Source: Glaciecola blandensis
Lineage (GTDB): Bacteria; Pseudomonadota; Gammaproteobacteria; Enterobacterales; Alteromonadaceae
Direction: 5' to 3'
Assembly: GCF_031846165.1 (NCBI RefSeq)
Contig: NZ_JAVRIE010000007.1
Location: forward strand, 124,001-188,000
DNA: 64,000 nt
A program made the position numbers and the translations under genes. This document shows, in pieces, positions 8,224 through 16,634 of the stretch. The notes under the pieces are model-generated. The model did not search any database. It saw only the letters and a list, made by a program, of their open reading frames with translations, and had not been told where the DNA came from. How positions within the stretch are numbered: position 1 is the first letter of the stretch; each line of letters opens with the position of its first letter.

Positions 8224-8997
8224 ATGCATCCTATGCTCAATATTGCTGTGCGTGCTGCGCGCTCGGCTGGAAATGTGATTGCTCGTGGTTTCGAAAACGG
8301 CGACGATCTTCAGATAGAACAGAAAGGCGAGAACGATTTTGTGACTAAAATCGACAAAGAAGCAGAGCAAGCGATTATCGCGAAAATTCAACAGTCTTAC
8401 CCAGATCATACCTTTGTGGGTGAAGAAGGCGGTTTAATTGAAGGCGATGCTGATTTTAAATGGATCATCGATCCATTGGACGGAACCACTAATTTCATCA
8501 AAGGCATTCCTCATTTTGCCGTTTCAATTGCTCTACAATATAAAGGTCGACTCGACCAAGCTGTTGTATTTGACCCTTTACGTGGCGAATTATTTACTGC
8601 AAGCCGAGGCAATGGCGCACAATTAAATGGGCACCGTATTCGTGCCAGCCAAGCGCGCGAGCTTGGTAGCACAATCCTAGCAACCGCATTTCCGTTTAAA
8701 GCAAAAGAATCGTATGACGAATACATGAAAAGCTTCACAGCGATATTCGCCAAAAGTGGTGATATCCGTCGTGGTGGTTCTGCAGCCCTAGATATGGCCT
8801 ATGTTGCTGCTGGACGTTTTGATGGTTATTGGGAGCGTGGCATTAAACCTTGGGATATTGCTGCTGGTGAATTATTGGTGCGTGAATCTGGCGGTTTGGT
8901 CACTGACTTTGCTGGCGGAAATGATCCATTACTTAGCGGCGAAATTGTTGCTGGTAGCCCTAGAGTTGTGCAAGCCCTAGTAAAACATCTTAAGTAA
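8224..8997 (+). CDS. suhB: SuhB, inositol monophosphatase family / Nus factor
   Basis: A 257-residue member of the FIG superfamily; in E. coli it also acts in rRNA antitermination. The ATG at 8224 gives MHPMLNIAVRAARSAGN, the family N-terminus, with GGTGG upstream. Metal-site motifs are GEEGG near residue 67 and WIIDPLDGTTNF near 80, and the C-terminal WERGIKPWDIAAGELLVRE motif is complete. It stands alone on the plus strand with a strong terminator after it. Confidence 0.96.
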   Translation: MHPMLNIAVRAARSAGNVIARGFENGDDLQIEQKGENDFVTKIDKEAEQAIIAKIQQSYPDHTFVGEEGGLIEGDADFKWIIDPLDGTTNFIKGIPHFAVSIALQYKGRLDQAVVFDPLRGELFTASRGNGAQLNGHRIRASQARELGSTILATAFPFKAKESYDEYMKSFTAIFAKSGDIRRGGSAALDMAYVAAGRFDGYWERGIKPWDIAAGELLVRESGGLVTDFAGGNDPLLSGEIVAGSPRVVQALVKHLK

Positions 8998-9010
8998 ACT
9001 CAATAAAGTT

Positions 9011-9050
9011 AAAAAGGGCGGTCAATATGCATTGACCGCCCTTTTTTGTT
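9011..9050. terminator. Bidirectional terminator between suhB and secF
   Basis: An 11-bp stem (9016-9026 and 9031-9041) with a 4-base loop has six T after it on the plus strand and five A before it, so it can stop suhB and, from the other side, the secDF transcript. Confidence 0.85.
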
Positions 9051-9075
9051 TCAGATATCTAACGCCTTTATCAGC

Positions 9076-10020
9076 TTACAAAGGATCTAAATCTTCACCT
9101 TCTTTTTCTACTTCTGTCGGCATTAGATCTTCTTTACTAATACCTAAAGCTAAGCCAACGGCACTCGCGATATAAACAGAAGAGTAAGTACCAATAACGA
9201 CACCAAATAGTAATGCAGTCGCAAAACCATGGATCAACGCACCACCTTTATAGAACAAGGCAACCAATACCAAAATCGTCGTTAAAGACGTAATAATCGT
9301 ACGATTAAGTGTTTGCGTCAGTGAGATATTGATAATTTCCTCAGGTTCAGCGTTGCGAATCTTTCGGAAGTTTTCGCGAATACGGTCCGACACAACGATA
9401 GTATCGTTGAGTGAATAACCGATTACCGCAAGCACAGCCGCGAGTACTGTTAAATCGAACTCTAGTTGCAGAATTGAAAACAAACCCAGCGTCAGAATCA
9501 CATCGTGCCCTAAAGCAGCAACTGAACCCAAAGCAAAACGATATTCAAAACGCATCGCAACGTAAATCAATATGCAGATCAACGCAACTAACATCGCCAA
9601 ACCACCTTGCTCGGTGAGCTCTTCACCCACATTAGGTCCAACAAACTCTATTCTGCGCATATCGACTTCAGTACCGTCTTCACGAAGTGTTTTCATGACC
9701 TCGTCACCAATCTCAACAGCTTTAACGCCATCTCGTGGTGCTAAACGGATAAGCACATCTTGACTGCTACCAAAGTTTTGTACGACAGCGTCAGAGTAGC
9801 CTCCAGCATCCATTTGCGCTCGAATAGCTTCTAAGTCCGCGGCTTCTTTATAGCCCACTTCTATCAGCGTACCACCAGTGAAATCTAAGCCCCAATTTAA
9901 TTGGTTAATGGCTAATGATGTTATTGAACCGATAATCAATAAAGTCGAGAGTACCATTGCTGGCACTCTGAGCTTCATGAATTGAACAGTACTTTTTAAT
10001 TTTAATAATTGAAATCCCAT
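9076..10020 (-). CDS. secF: SecF, Sec translocon accessory subunit
   Basis: Inner-membrane RND-like protein that with SecD uses the proton gradient to help pull preproteins through SecYEG. The 314 residues have TM1 near 17-38, a periplasmic domain with GLDFTGGTLIEVGY, and five TM helices from 130 on. The conserved cytoplasm-facing region AVIGYSLNDTIVVSDRIRE is intact. It follows secD after 9 bases. E. coli SecF is 323 residues. Confidence 0.97.
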   Translation of the reverse strand: MGFQLLKLKSTVQFMKLRVPAMVLSTLLIIGSITSLAINQLNWGLDFTGGTLIEVGYKEAADLEAIRAQMDAGGYSDAVVQNFGSSQDVLIRLAPRDGVKAVEIGDEVMKTLREDGTEVDMRRIEFVGPNVGEELTEQGGLAMLVALICILIYVAMRFEYRFALGSVAALGHDVILTLGLFSILQLEFDLTVLAAVLAVIGYSLNDTIVVSDRIRENFRKIRNAEPEEIINISLTQTLNRTIITSLTTILVLVALFYKGGALIHGFATALLFGVVIGTYSSVYIASAVGLALGISKEDLMPTEVEKEGEDLDPL

Positions 10021-10029
10021 GTGACTCTC

Positions 10030-11874
10030 CTATATCGCTAACTTAGTCACACGTCTACCGCCCCACACGCTATTTACTAGCACACGTGTTACGATAATCG
10101 CTGTAAACATTGATGTTGCGATACCAATCATCAATGTAATAGAGAAACCTTTGATAGGTCCGGTACCCACTGCAAACAGAATCATACCGGCAAGGAAGGT
10201 CGTTATGTTGGCATCTAAGATGGTCGAGAACGCGCTGTCATAGCCAAAGTGAATTGATTGCTGTGGACTTCGACCTTCTCGCAGCTCCTCTCGGATACGC
10301 TCAAATATAAGTACGTTCGCATCAACCGCCATACCGACTGTTAACACAATACCCGCCATACCAGGCAAGGTAAGTGTTGCCCCTGGTATCATCGACATAA
10401 TACCGACAATCATCACCAAGTTGAGTACTAGGGCAATATTTGCGACGATGCCGAATGCTCTGTAGTAGATCAGCATGAAAACGAGCACTGCGGCTAAGCC
10501 CCAAATAATCGCCGTCATACCGAGTTCGATGTTTTCTTTACCCAGACTCGGTCCCACCGTTCTCTCTTCAACTATTTGAATAGGCGCAATAAGTGCACCG
10601 GCTCTCAGTAGCAAAGACAGTTCACGCGCTTCGCTAGGTGAATCCAAACCAGTAATTTGGAACGACGCACCTAATTGACCGCGAATAGTCGCAACACTGA
10701 TAATTTCTTCTTTCTTCTCAAAGATCAATTTGTCATTCGCATCACGCTCACCAGTCGCCTTGTATTCGATGAATACAGTCGCCATCGGTTTACCCACGTT
10801 TGCTTTAGTTGCTCGTGACCATTTAGCGCCACCCTTCGAGTCAAGGTCGATGCTGACGTTTGGCACACCATATTCATCAACACCACTATTAGCATCAATA
10901 ATATGAGAGCCCGTTAACATGACCTGCTTTTTCAGCAAATAAGGACGACCATCTTTGTGTAACAACAATTCCGAGCCTGCTGGCGCTCGGCCGCGCTGGG
11001 CATCTCGAACGTCATTTTTATCGTCGACCATTCTAAATTCGAGTGTTGCTGTCGCGTTTAAGATTTCTTTTGCTTTTGCAGTATCTTGAATACCCGGCAA
11101 CTGCACTACGATTCGTTCTGCACCCTGCTTTTGCACCAAAGGCTCAGCCACACCCAGTTGGTTAATACGGCTACGAATGATAGTAATGTTCTGTTTCACT
11201 GCAGCGTCGCGTATCTCAAGCAATCGAGCCTCAGAGAAAGTTGCTCTGAGCATCAAATTATCGCGTTCAGTAATACTAAGGTTACCGAATTGGTTGCGTA
11301 AGAAGAATTGCGCTTTATCCAGGGTGTCAGCATCTCTGAAGAAGATATCAACAGAATCTGTATTTTTTGTTATTGAGCGGTAGCGAATGTCTTCTTCACG
11401 CAAACGCGTTTTGAAGTCACCTTCAACGTCTTCGTATGCTTTGGTGGTTGCGCTATTCATGTCAACTTCCATCAAGAAGTGAACACCGCCACGCAAATCT
11501 AAACCTAATTTGATGGGTTCAGCGTTAAAGGCTTTGAGCCAATCGGGAGTATCTGGTGCAAGGTTCATTGCTACCACATATTCATCATCTAATTTTCTAT
11601 CGATAAGCTCTTGCGCGATTAACTGAGCATCTGAATCCAAAAGACGAACAAGAAGTTGGTCGTTTTCCATATCGATACGCTTGATTTCGATATTCTCGGC
11701 CAGTAATGCGTTTTCAATTCGTAAAGACAACTCTTCATCAATCGGCGCATTTTTGCTAGCGGAAATCTGTATTGCGTGATCTTCGCCGTAAAGGTTCGGG
11801 GCTGCATAAAGCGTTGTCAAACCGACAACAAACAGCACTAGTATATATTTCCAAAATGGAGTTTGATTTAACAC
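10030..11874 (-). CDS. secD: SecD, Sec translocon accessory subunit
   Basis: Partner of SecF, 614 residues (E. coli 615). It has TM1 near residues 9-25, the P1 periplasmic domain with LGLDLRGGVHFLMEVD, and a six-helix RND segment that includes GMAVDANVLIFERIREELREG near 520. The start codon is GTG with TAGGA seven bases upstream. It lies between yajC and secF in the usual order, 58 bases after yajC. Confidence 0.97.
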   Translation of the reverse strand: MLNQTPFWKYILVLFVVGLTTLYAAPNLYGEDHAIQISASKNAPIDEELSLRIENALLAENIEIKRIDMENDQLLVRLLDSDAQLIAQELIDRKLDDEYVVAMNLAPDTPDWLKAFNAEPIKLGLDLRGGVHFLMEVDMNSATTKAYEDVEGDFKTRLREEDIRYRSITKNTDSVDIFFRDADTLDKAQFFLRNQFGNLSITERDNLMLRATFSEARLLEIRDAAVKQNITIIRSRINQLGVAEPLVQKQGAERIVVQLPGIQDTAKAKEILNATATLEFRMVDDKNDVRDAQRGRAPAGSELLLHKDGRPYLLKKQVMLTGSHIIDANSGVDEYGVPNVSIDLDSKGGAKWSRATKANVGKPMATVFIEYKATGERDANDKLIFEKKEEIISVATIRGQLGASFQITGLDSPSEARELSLLLRAGALIAPIQIVEERTVGPSLGKENIELGMTAIIWGLAAVLVFMLIYYRAFGIVANIALVLNLVMIVGIMSMIPGATLTLPGMAGIVLTVGMAVDANVLIFERIREELREGRSPQQSIHFGYDSAFSTILDANITTFLAGMILFAVGTGPIKGFSITLMIGIATSMFTAIIVTRVLVNSVWGGRRVTKLAI

Positions 11875-11932
11875 AACGTTATCCTACAAAATAAAATAGC
11901 ACCGGAGTGCTATTCTATTTTTTGTTGATGGT

Positions 11933-12271
11933 TCAAATTGATTTCATTGTGCCTTTTGGCAAAACAGCACTGACCGCTGTTTTTTGTACCACAATGTTAT
12001 TCCCTTCGTTCAAAGCAACTTCGATGAAATCTTTGTCATCGCTTACCTTCGTGATTTTACCCACTAAGCCGCCTTGAGTTAGCACTTCATCACCTTTTGA
12101 TAAAGAAGATACCAATGTTTTATGTTCTTTTACGCGCTTCGCCTGTGGGCGATACAGTAAGAAATAGAAAATCAAACCGAACACCGCTAGCATGATCAAC
12201 ATACCAAACTCGCCACCAGGTTGAGCGGCAGCTGCGTCTTGTGCATGTGCACTTGAAATTAAAAAGCTCAT
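11933..12271 (-). CDS. yajC: YajC, SecDF-associated membrane protein
   Basis: A 112-residue single-pass protein of the SecDF-YajC holotranslocon. It has a hydrophobic helix around residues 22-42 followed by YRPQAKRVKEHK and the conserved GDEVLTQGGLVGKI region. It lies between tgt and secD, 81 bases downstream of tgt. Confidence 0.96.
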   Translation of the reverse strand: MSFLISSAHAQDAAAAQPGGEFGMLIMLAVFGLIFYFLLYRPQAKRVKEHKTLVSSLSKGDEVLTQGGLVGKITKVSDDKDFIEVALNEGNNIVVQKTAVSAVLPKGTMKSI

Positions 12272-12352
12272 ATACGTCCTCGTTTACTTTTATATTGTTA
12301 TTGTTGTTTTAAAACTTTATCTCAGAACTGCTGACTGACGTGGTCAATCGGC

Positions 12353-13471
12353 CTACTCTTCAAGAGCAGGTACTGGCATTCCTTTTTTCTCATAGAAATC
12401 AGCGACAAAAACCTCTAATTCCCCCGCAGCTATCGCGCTACGCAAACCGTCCATCACACTTTGATAGTATCGAAGGTTATGAATCGTATTTAACCTTGAG
12501 CCAAGTATCTCATTGCACTTGTCTAAATGATGTAGATATGACCGAGAATAATTTTTACAAGTGTAACAGTCACAATTTTCGTCCAAAGGCCCTGTATCTG
12601 TTTTGTGCACTGCGTTGCGAATTTTGACAATGCCTTCGGTCACGAACAGATGTCCATTTCTCGCATTACGTGTTGGCATGACACAATCAAACATGTCGAT
12701 GCCTCGACGAACTGCTTCAACAATATCTTCCGGTTTACCCACACCCATCAGGTAGCGTGGCTTATTTTCTGGAATTTTAGGCGCCGTATGATTGATGATG
12801 CGGATCATGTCCTCTTTCGGTTCGCCTACCGACAAGCCACCAATGGCGTACCCGTCAAAACCGATATCTTCCAAACCCTGCAGTGAAATATCCCGCAGAT
12901 CTTCGTACATACCACCTTGGATAATACCGAATAACGCAGATGGATTATCACCATGTGCATCTTTGCTGCGTTGTGCCCATCTTAAAGACATTTCCATGGA
13001 ATCGGCCGCTTCTTTCTCTGTCGCTGGGTAAGGCGTACATTCGTCAAAAATCATGACGATGTCTGAACCAAGGTCGCGCTGAACTTCCATTGACTTTTCA
13101 GGTGTGAGAAGAATTTTTTCACCGTTGATCGGAGAGCGGAAAGTGACGCCATTTTCAGTAATTTTGCGCAAATCACCCAAAGAGAAAACTTGAAAGCCGC
13201 CTGAATCAGTCAAGATGGGCTTATCCCAGTGCATGAAATCATGTAGATCACCATGCTGTTTGATAATGCTGGTACCAGGACGAAGCATCAAGTGAAAGGT
13301 GTTGCCTAAGCAGATATGAGCACCGGAGTCAGAAAGTTCTTCAGGTGTCATCCCCTTCACTGTTCCGTAGGTTCCCACTGGCATGAATGCGGGTGTTTCT
13401 ACGACACCTCTATCAAATACAAGTTGGCCGCGACGAGCTTTGCCGTCAGTTGCCATGAGATTAAATTTCAT
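12353..13471 (-). CDS. tgt: Tgt, tRNA-guanine transglycosylase
   Basis: Swaps guanine-34 for preQ1 in GUN-anticodon tRNAs, a step toward queuosine. The 372 residues include ILTDSGGFQVFSL with the general base Asp near 90, the nucleophile Asp in MFDCVMPTRNARNG near 264, and the zinc ligands CDCYTC followed by a His-containing helix. It shares a pathway with queA, which lies upstream across a 221-base gap. Confidence 0.97.
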   Translation of the reverse strand: MKFNLMATDGKARRGQLVFDRGVVETPAFMPVGTYGTVKGMTPEELSDSGAHICLGNTFHLMLRPGTSIIKQHGDLHDFMHWDKPILTDSGGFQVFSLGDLRKITENGVTFRSPINGEKILLTPEKSMEVQRDLGSDIVMIFDECTPYPATEKEAADSMEMSLRWAQRSKDAHGDNPSALFGIIQGGMYEDLRDISLQGLEDIGFDGYAIGGLSVGEPKEDMIRIINHTAPKIPENKPRYLMGVGKPEDIVEAVRRGIDMFDCVMPTRNARNGHLFVTEGIVKIRNAVHKTDTGPLDENCDCYTCKNYSRSYLHHLDKCNEILGSRLNTIHNLRYYQSVMDGLRSAIAAGELEVFVADFYEKKGMPVPALEE

Positions 13472-13584
13472 TTACTAACCCAATTTCTTGACCCGCGCTT
13501 GTTGCCATGCCAATCAGCGGTAGAGTCTACAACGCATTGTTACAGAGGCCTAGTATTAGACCTCATTTCACTCGCGGAAGTTTG

Positions 13585-13627
13585 AATTCGCGTAGCGGCT
13601 AAACATGCGGGCTAGTCGCTACGAATT
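13585..13627. repeat. Imperfect inverted repeat between queA and tgt
   Basis: Arms AATTCG-CGTAGCG (13585-13597) and CGCTACGAATT (13617-13627) pair over 11 bases with a two-base bulge. No T-run follows on the minus strand, so it is not a clear terminator. The rest of 13472-13692 shows nothing that I recognise. Confidence 0.4.
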
Positions 13628-13692
13628 TTGGCGCGCAGTATAACAAAGTTTATAGCTTGGCTCATAGGTTTTTCGCCTTAGCTAGCGAATAT

Positions 13693-14736
13693 TTAATCGC
13701 CTTTAGCCCGCTCAATTAGCATGGCATCGCCATAGCTGAAAAAGCGATACTTTTCGTCAATGGCTTGCTGATATGCCGACATGACATTATCCCTGCCAGC
13801 AAATGCGCTAATCAGCATCATTAATGTAGATTCTGGCAAGTGGAAATTGGTTAACATCGCGTCAATGACTTTAAAGTTGTAACCTGGGTAGATAAAGATG
13901 TTGGTGTCAGACATAAACTCTTGTATTAACGCATCTTTAGCCGATTGAGCCGCAGACTCAATTGAGCGGACAGAGGTAGTTCCTACTGCAATCACGCGCT
14001 TTCCCGCAGCTTTTGTCGCAATCACTTTATCTACGACCTCTTGCGGCACCTCAGCATATTCAGCATGCATTTGATGTTCCTCAATATTGTCCACCCTAAC
14101 TGGCTGAAATGTCCCCGCACCGACATGCAAAGTAACAAAGGCAAAATCAACACCTTTGGCTTTGATTTTATTAAGAATTTCATCATCAAAATGTAAGCCT
14201 GCCGTGGGTGCTGCAACGGCACCTGGCTTTGCATTGTATACTGTTTGATACCGTTCCTTATCGGCTTCGTCATCTGGCCTGTCGATATATGGAGGGAGCG
14301 GCATATGCCCAAATTCCTCTAATAATTCAAAGACATTACGCTCATTTAAAAATTTAATATGAAAAAGCGCGTTCTCACGACCCAGCATTTCAACTTCAAG
14401 TCCGCCCTCCATAATCATGATCGCACCTGACTTTGGTGACTTACTGGAGCGAATATGTGCCATTGCACTGCCATCAATTAAAATCCGCTCAATTAAAATT
14501 TCGACTTTTCCGCCAGAACTCTTTTGACCGTGCAATCTGGCAGGTATCACCCTGGTATTATTAAAAATAACTAAGTCACCAGACTCAAAGAAATCCAAAA
14601 TATCAACAAAGCTTTTATGCTCTACGCTACCCGTAGCGCCATTTAGGTGCAGCAGCCGACTTTGTGTTCTTTGTTCAGCGGGATGTTTAGCAATTAATGC
14701 CTCTGGTAACTCAAAATAAAAATCTGATAACTTCAT
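13693..14736 (-). CDS. queA: QueA, tRNA preQ1(34) ribosyltransferase-isomerase
   Basis: Transfers and isomerises the ribosyl group of SAM to make epoxyqueuosine in tRNA. The 347 residues begin KLSDFYFELPEALIAKHP and carry the family motifs VIFNNTRVIPARL, PLPPYIDR, AAPTAGLHFD and VTLHVGAGTFQPVR, plus TNFHLPESTLMMLISAFAG near the end. It is the first gene of the queA-tgt-yajC-secDF run. Confidence 0.97.
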   Translation of the reverse strand: MKLSDFYFELPEALIAKHPAEQRTQSRLLHLNGATGSVEHKSFVDILDFFESGDLVIFNNTRVIPARLHGQKSSGGKVEILIERILIDGSAMAHIRSSKSPKSGAIMIMEGGLEVEMLGRENALFHIKFLNERNVFELLEEFGHMPLPPYIDRPDDEADKERYQTVYNAKPGAVAAPTAGLHFDDEILNKIKAKGVDFAFVTLHVGAGTFQPVRVDNIEEHQMHAEYAEVPQEVVDKVIATKAAGKRVIAVGTTSVRSIESAAQSAKDALIQEFMSDTNIFIYPGYNFKVIDAMLTNFHLPESTLMMLISAFAGRDNVMSAYQQAIDEKYRFFSYGDAMLIERAKGD

Positions 14737-14909
14737 ACAATCTCAATAATAATAACAAGTCAATAATGATAAGGCTTAACAAGGAGGCCATACCAGTCAT
14801 CGTATATTTCACGATACGATCAAGTAGGCTTTAATACTTTATTGTGCAAAAAATGGCGTAATCTTAACTCAAGTTAAAGATTAAGTGACGTTCTCCCAAA
14901 CTTGCTTGT

Positions 14910-14936
14910 TGCCCGGTTCAACCGGGTATTTTTTTG
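14910..14936 (+). terminator. Orphan rho-independent terminator on the plus strand
   Basis: Stem TGCCCGGT (14910-14917) and ACCGGGTA (14921-14928) with a 3-base loop is followed by seven T (14929-14935). No plus-strand gene lies upstream before suhB 6 kb away; both flanking genes are on the minus strand. It may end a small RNA. The rest of 14737-14972 has only small palindromes (14800-14819, 14864-14877). Confidence 0.6.
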
Positions 14937-14972
14937 CCTAAAATTCGTTAAATAACCCACGTTGATACTGAA

Positions 14973-15236
14973 TCAATTCGATTCTATATCACTTAACATC
15001 TCAGAAATGTCTTCATGACGAATCTGCTTGATGTTCAACACAAACATAATCTGTAAGAGCAAATCAGCCCCTAAAATCCCTTTATTTATTTTATTTCGCA
15101 AATTGTCAGCACTTTGCTCTACGCCAACTGCCTTCAGTTTATCACTTAAGTCTTGATATTTGACGCCTTTCTTTGACAATTCCGTTTTTAATACACGCTG
15201 TACTAAGTTGCGCCAATCACTTGCTTTGGGTTGCAT
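14973..15236 (-). CDS. DUF6471-like small protein
   Basis: A protein of 87 residues that resembles the DUF6471 family: ASDWRNLVQRVLKTELSKKG, then KYQDLSDKLKAVGVEQSADN and LRNKINKGILGADLLLQIM. The two-helix pattern is similar to a small DNA-binding helix-turn-helix, but no function is established. I chose the ATG at 15236 because AGG lies seven bases upstream; a GTG at 15242 is too close to that site. It is divergent from the yjf operon across 198 bases that hold an inverted repeat. Confidence 0.75.
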   Translation of the reverse strand: MQPKASDWRNLVQRVLKTELSKKGVKYQDLSDKLKAVGVEQSADNLRNKINKGILGADLLLQIMFVLNIKQIRHEDISEMLSDIESN

Positions 15237-15274
15237 AAACACACCTACTCATGAGTTACTTTCGTAAATTATAA

Positions 15275-15308
15275 TTCACATTTAAACATTATTTGAAACA
15301 AATGTGAA
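15275..15308. promoter_or_regulatory. Inverted repeat, candidate operator
   Basis: TTCACATTT (15275-15283) and AAATGTGAA (15300-15308) are perfect 9-bp arms around a 16-base AT-rich spacer, in the divergent region between the DUF6471 gene and yjfI. Confidence 0.45.
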
Positions 15309-15371
15309 AATATTATTTGACTTATTTTATTGCCTATGACTATACTAATCTCAAATAGCAGGTCAGCCAAG

Positions 15372-15400
15372 TTGTTCATATTATAGTAAGGGTCTATTAT
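15372..15400 (+). promoter_or_regulatory. Putative yjf operon promoter
   Basis: TTGTTC (15372-15377) and TATTAT (15395-15400) lie 17 bases apart and 41 bases upstream of yjfI. Assigned by pattern only. Confidence 0.4.
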
Positions 15401-15440
15401 AGATGACGACATGGTAAAACACACTTTTAGGAGAAGATGA

Positions 15441-15836
15441 ATGACGTGGGAGCTATCACAATTAGCAGAAATCGTTTCTGCCCAAGATGGATATGTAGTT
15501 ACACACGAAAAGGATTGTTTATTAATCGCGAACGAAGACGGCATTGACGCTTGGCTCGCAATTAGCGGAGAACAGATTTTAGTTGAATCATTATTGTTTT
15601 CTATTGATGAAGTGAAAGATCCAAGCGCCTTAAATGAAGAGATTTTGCGTACACACATGGTTTTCCCACTAACAACTATCGGGATTTCTAATGTAGCAGG
15701 CTCGCAATATTACACGGCATTTGGCTCACTGAGCTCACAGTCAAAAGAAGAAAGTGTGTTGATAGAGATTTCAACATTATTTCAAAACGTAGAAGCATTT
15801 TTAGATGCTTACCAAGATTTTTTAAAAACCAATTAG
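15441..15836 (+). CDS. yjfI: YjfI, DUF2170 protein
   Basis: A 131-residue, acidic, probably cytoplasmic protein of the DUF2170 family, recognised from its content (DGIDAWLAISGEQILVESLLF, FPLTTIGISN) and from its place before a PspA-like gene. AGGAG lies 10 bases upstream of the start. It is the first gene of an operon resembling E. coli yjfIJKLMC. Biochemical role is unknown. Confidence 0.85.
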   Translation: MTWELSQLAEIVSAQDGYVVTHEKDCLLIANEDGIDAWLAISGEQILVESLLFSIDEVKDPSALNEEILRTHMVFPLTTIGISNVAGSQYYTAFGSLSSQSKEESVLIEISTLFQNVEAFLDAYQDFLKTN

Positions 15837-15864
15837 TTTAGATTGTTAATAACCGGAGATTACC

Positions 15865-16545
15865 ATGTCAGTTTGGAAAAAATTATTTACTGCCGTTAAA
15901 GGTACCGCTACAGAAGCAGCGCAAGCGGTTGTTGATACTCAAGCAATTAAGATTCTTGAGCAAGAGATCCGTGAAGCGAAAGATGAATTGAGAAAATCAG
16001 ATCATGCTCGCACACAGATTTTAGCAAAGTGTAAACTGTCTCAGCAGAAAGTTGACGGCTTTAATAAATCAATTGCAGAGTACGAAGACCACGCTAGAAA
16101 AGCGGCTGATACTGACCGCCAACTAGCCCTTGATTGTGCACATAGAGTAGCAGAGTTAAAAGGTCAGCTTGAAACTGAGCAAACGTACTTAGATCAGTTC
16201 ACAAAATCGGAAAAGCAGCTTGCTGGTAACATAACTACAGCGAAGAACAACTTACGCCGTTTGGAGCAACAAGTGGACATGATTAAAGCAACTGAGTCAG
16301 TGCAACGTGCCCAAGTTGCGGTTTCGTCAAGCCACTTAGGTGCTAACAGTAAAATGAAAACAGCAACTGAGTCTTTGTCTCGCATCCAAGAGAAGCAAAA
16401 TCTGCGTAACGCGGAATTGGAAGCAGCTGAAGAGTTAGCTCAAAGCGAATCGACTGATGATTTGGAGAAACGCTTGGCTGGTGCAGGAATTAAAGGCGGC
16501 GCAAGCTCAGCTGATGATGAACTGGCTAGAATCTTAGGTAAATAA
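15865..16545 (+). CDS. yjfJ: YjfJ, PspA/IM30-family protein
   Basis: A 226-residue protein that is almost all coiled coil, beginning with the amphipathic SVWKKLFTAVKGTATEAAQ. This is the PspA/IM30 (ESCRT-III-like) pattern: a membrane-binding N-terminal helix and long helical hairpin, suggesting a membrane-repair or membrane-stress role. The C-terminus has a glycine-rich linker and the short helix ADDELARILGK. It is followed by a terminator that separates it from the channel gene. Confidence 0.9.
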   Translation: MSVWKKLFTAVKGTATEAAQAVVDTQAIKILEQEIREAKDELRKSDHARTQILAKCKLSQQKVDGFNKSIAEYEDHARKAADTDRQLALDCAHRVAELKGQLETEQTYLDQFTKSEKQLAGNITTAKNNLRRLEQQVDMIKATESVQRAQVAVSSSHLGANSKMKTATESLSRIQEKQNLRNAELEAAEELAQSESTDDLEKRLAGAGIKGGASSADDELARILGK

Positions 16546-16550
16546 AATAC

Positions 16551-16582
16551 AAAAAACGGCAATCTTTGATTGCCGTTTTTTT
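16551..16582 (+). terminator. Internal terminator after yjfJ
   Basis: Stem ACGGCAATC (16556-16564) and GATTGCCGT (16568-16576) with a TTT loop is preceded by A and followed by T residues up to 16582. It should make yjfI-yjfJ transcripts more abundant than those of the genes after it. Confidence 0.8.
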
Positions 16583-16634
16583 CTGCCTTGAATATTATCA
16601 ACGATACAACAATCAAAAAGGGAAATTTTCATAC

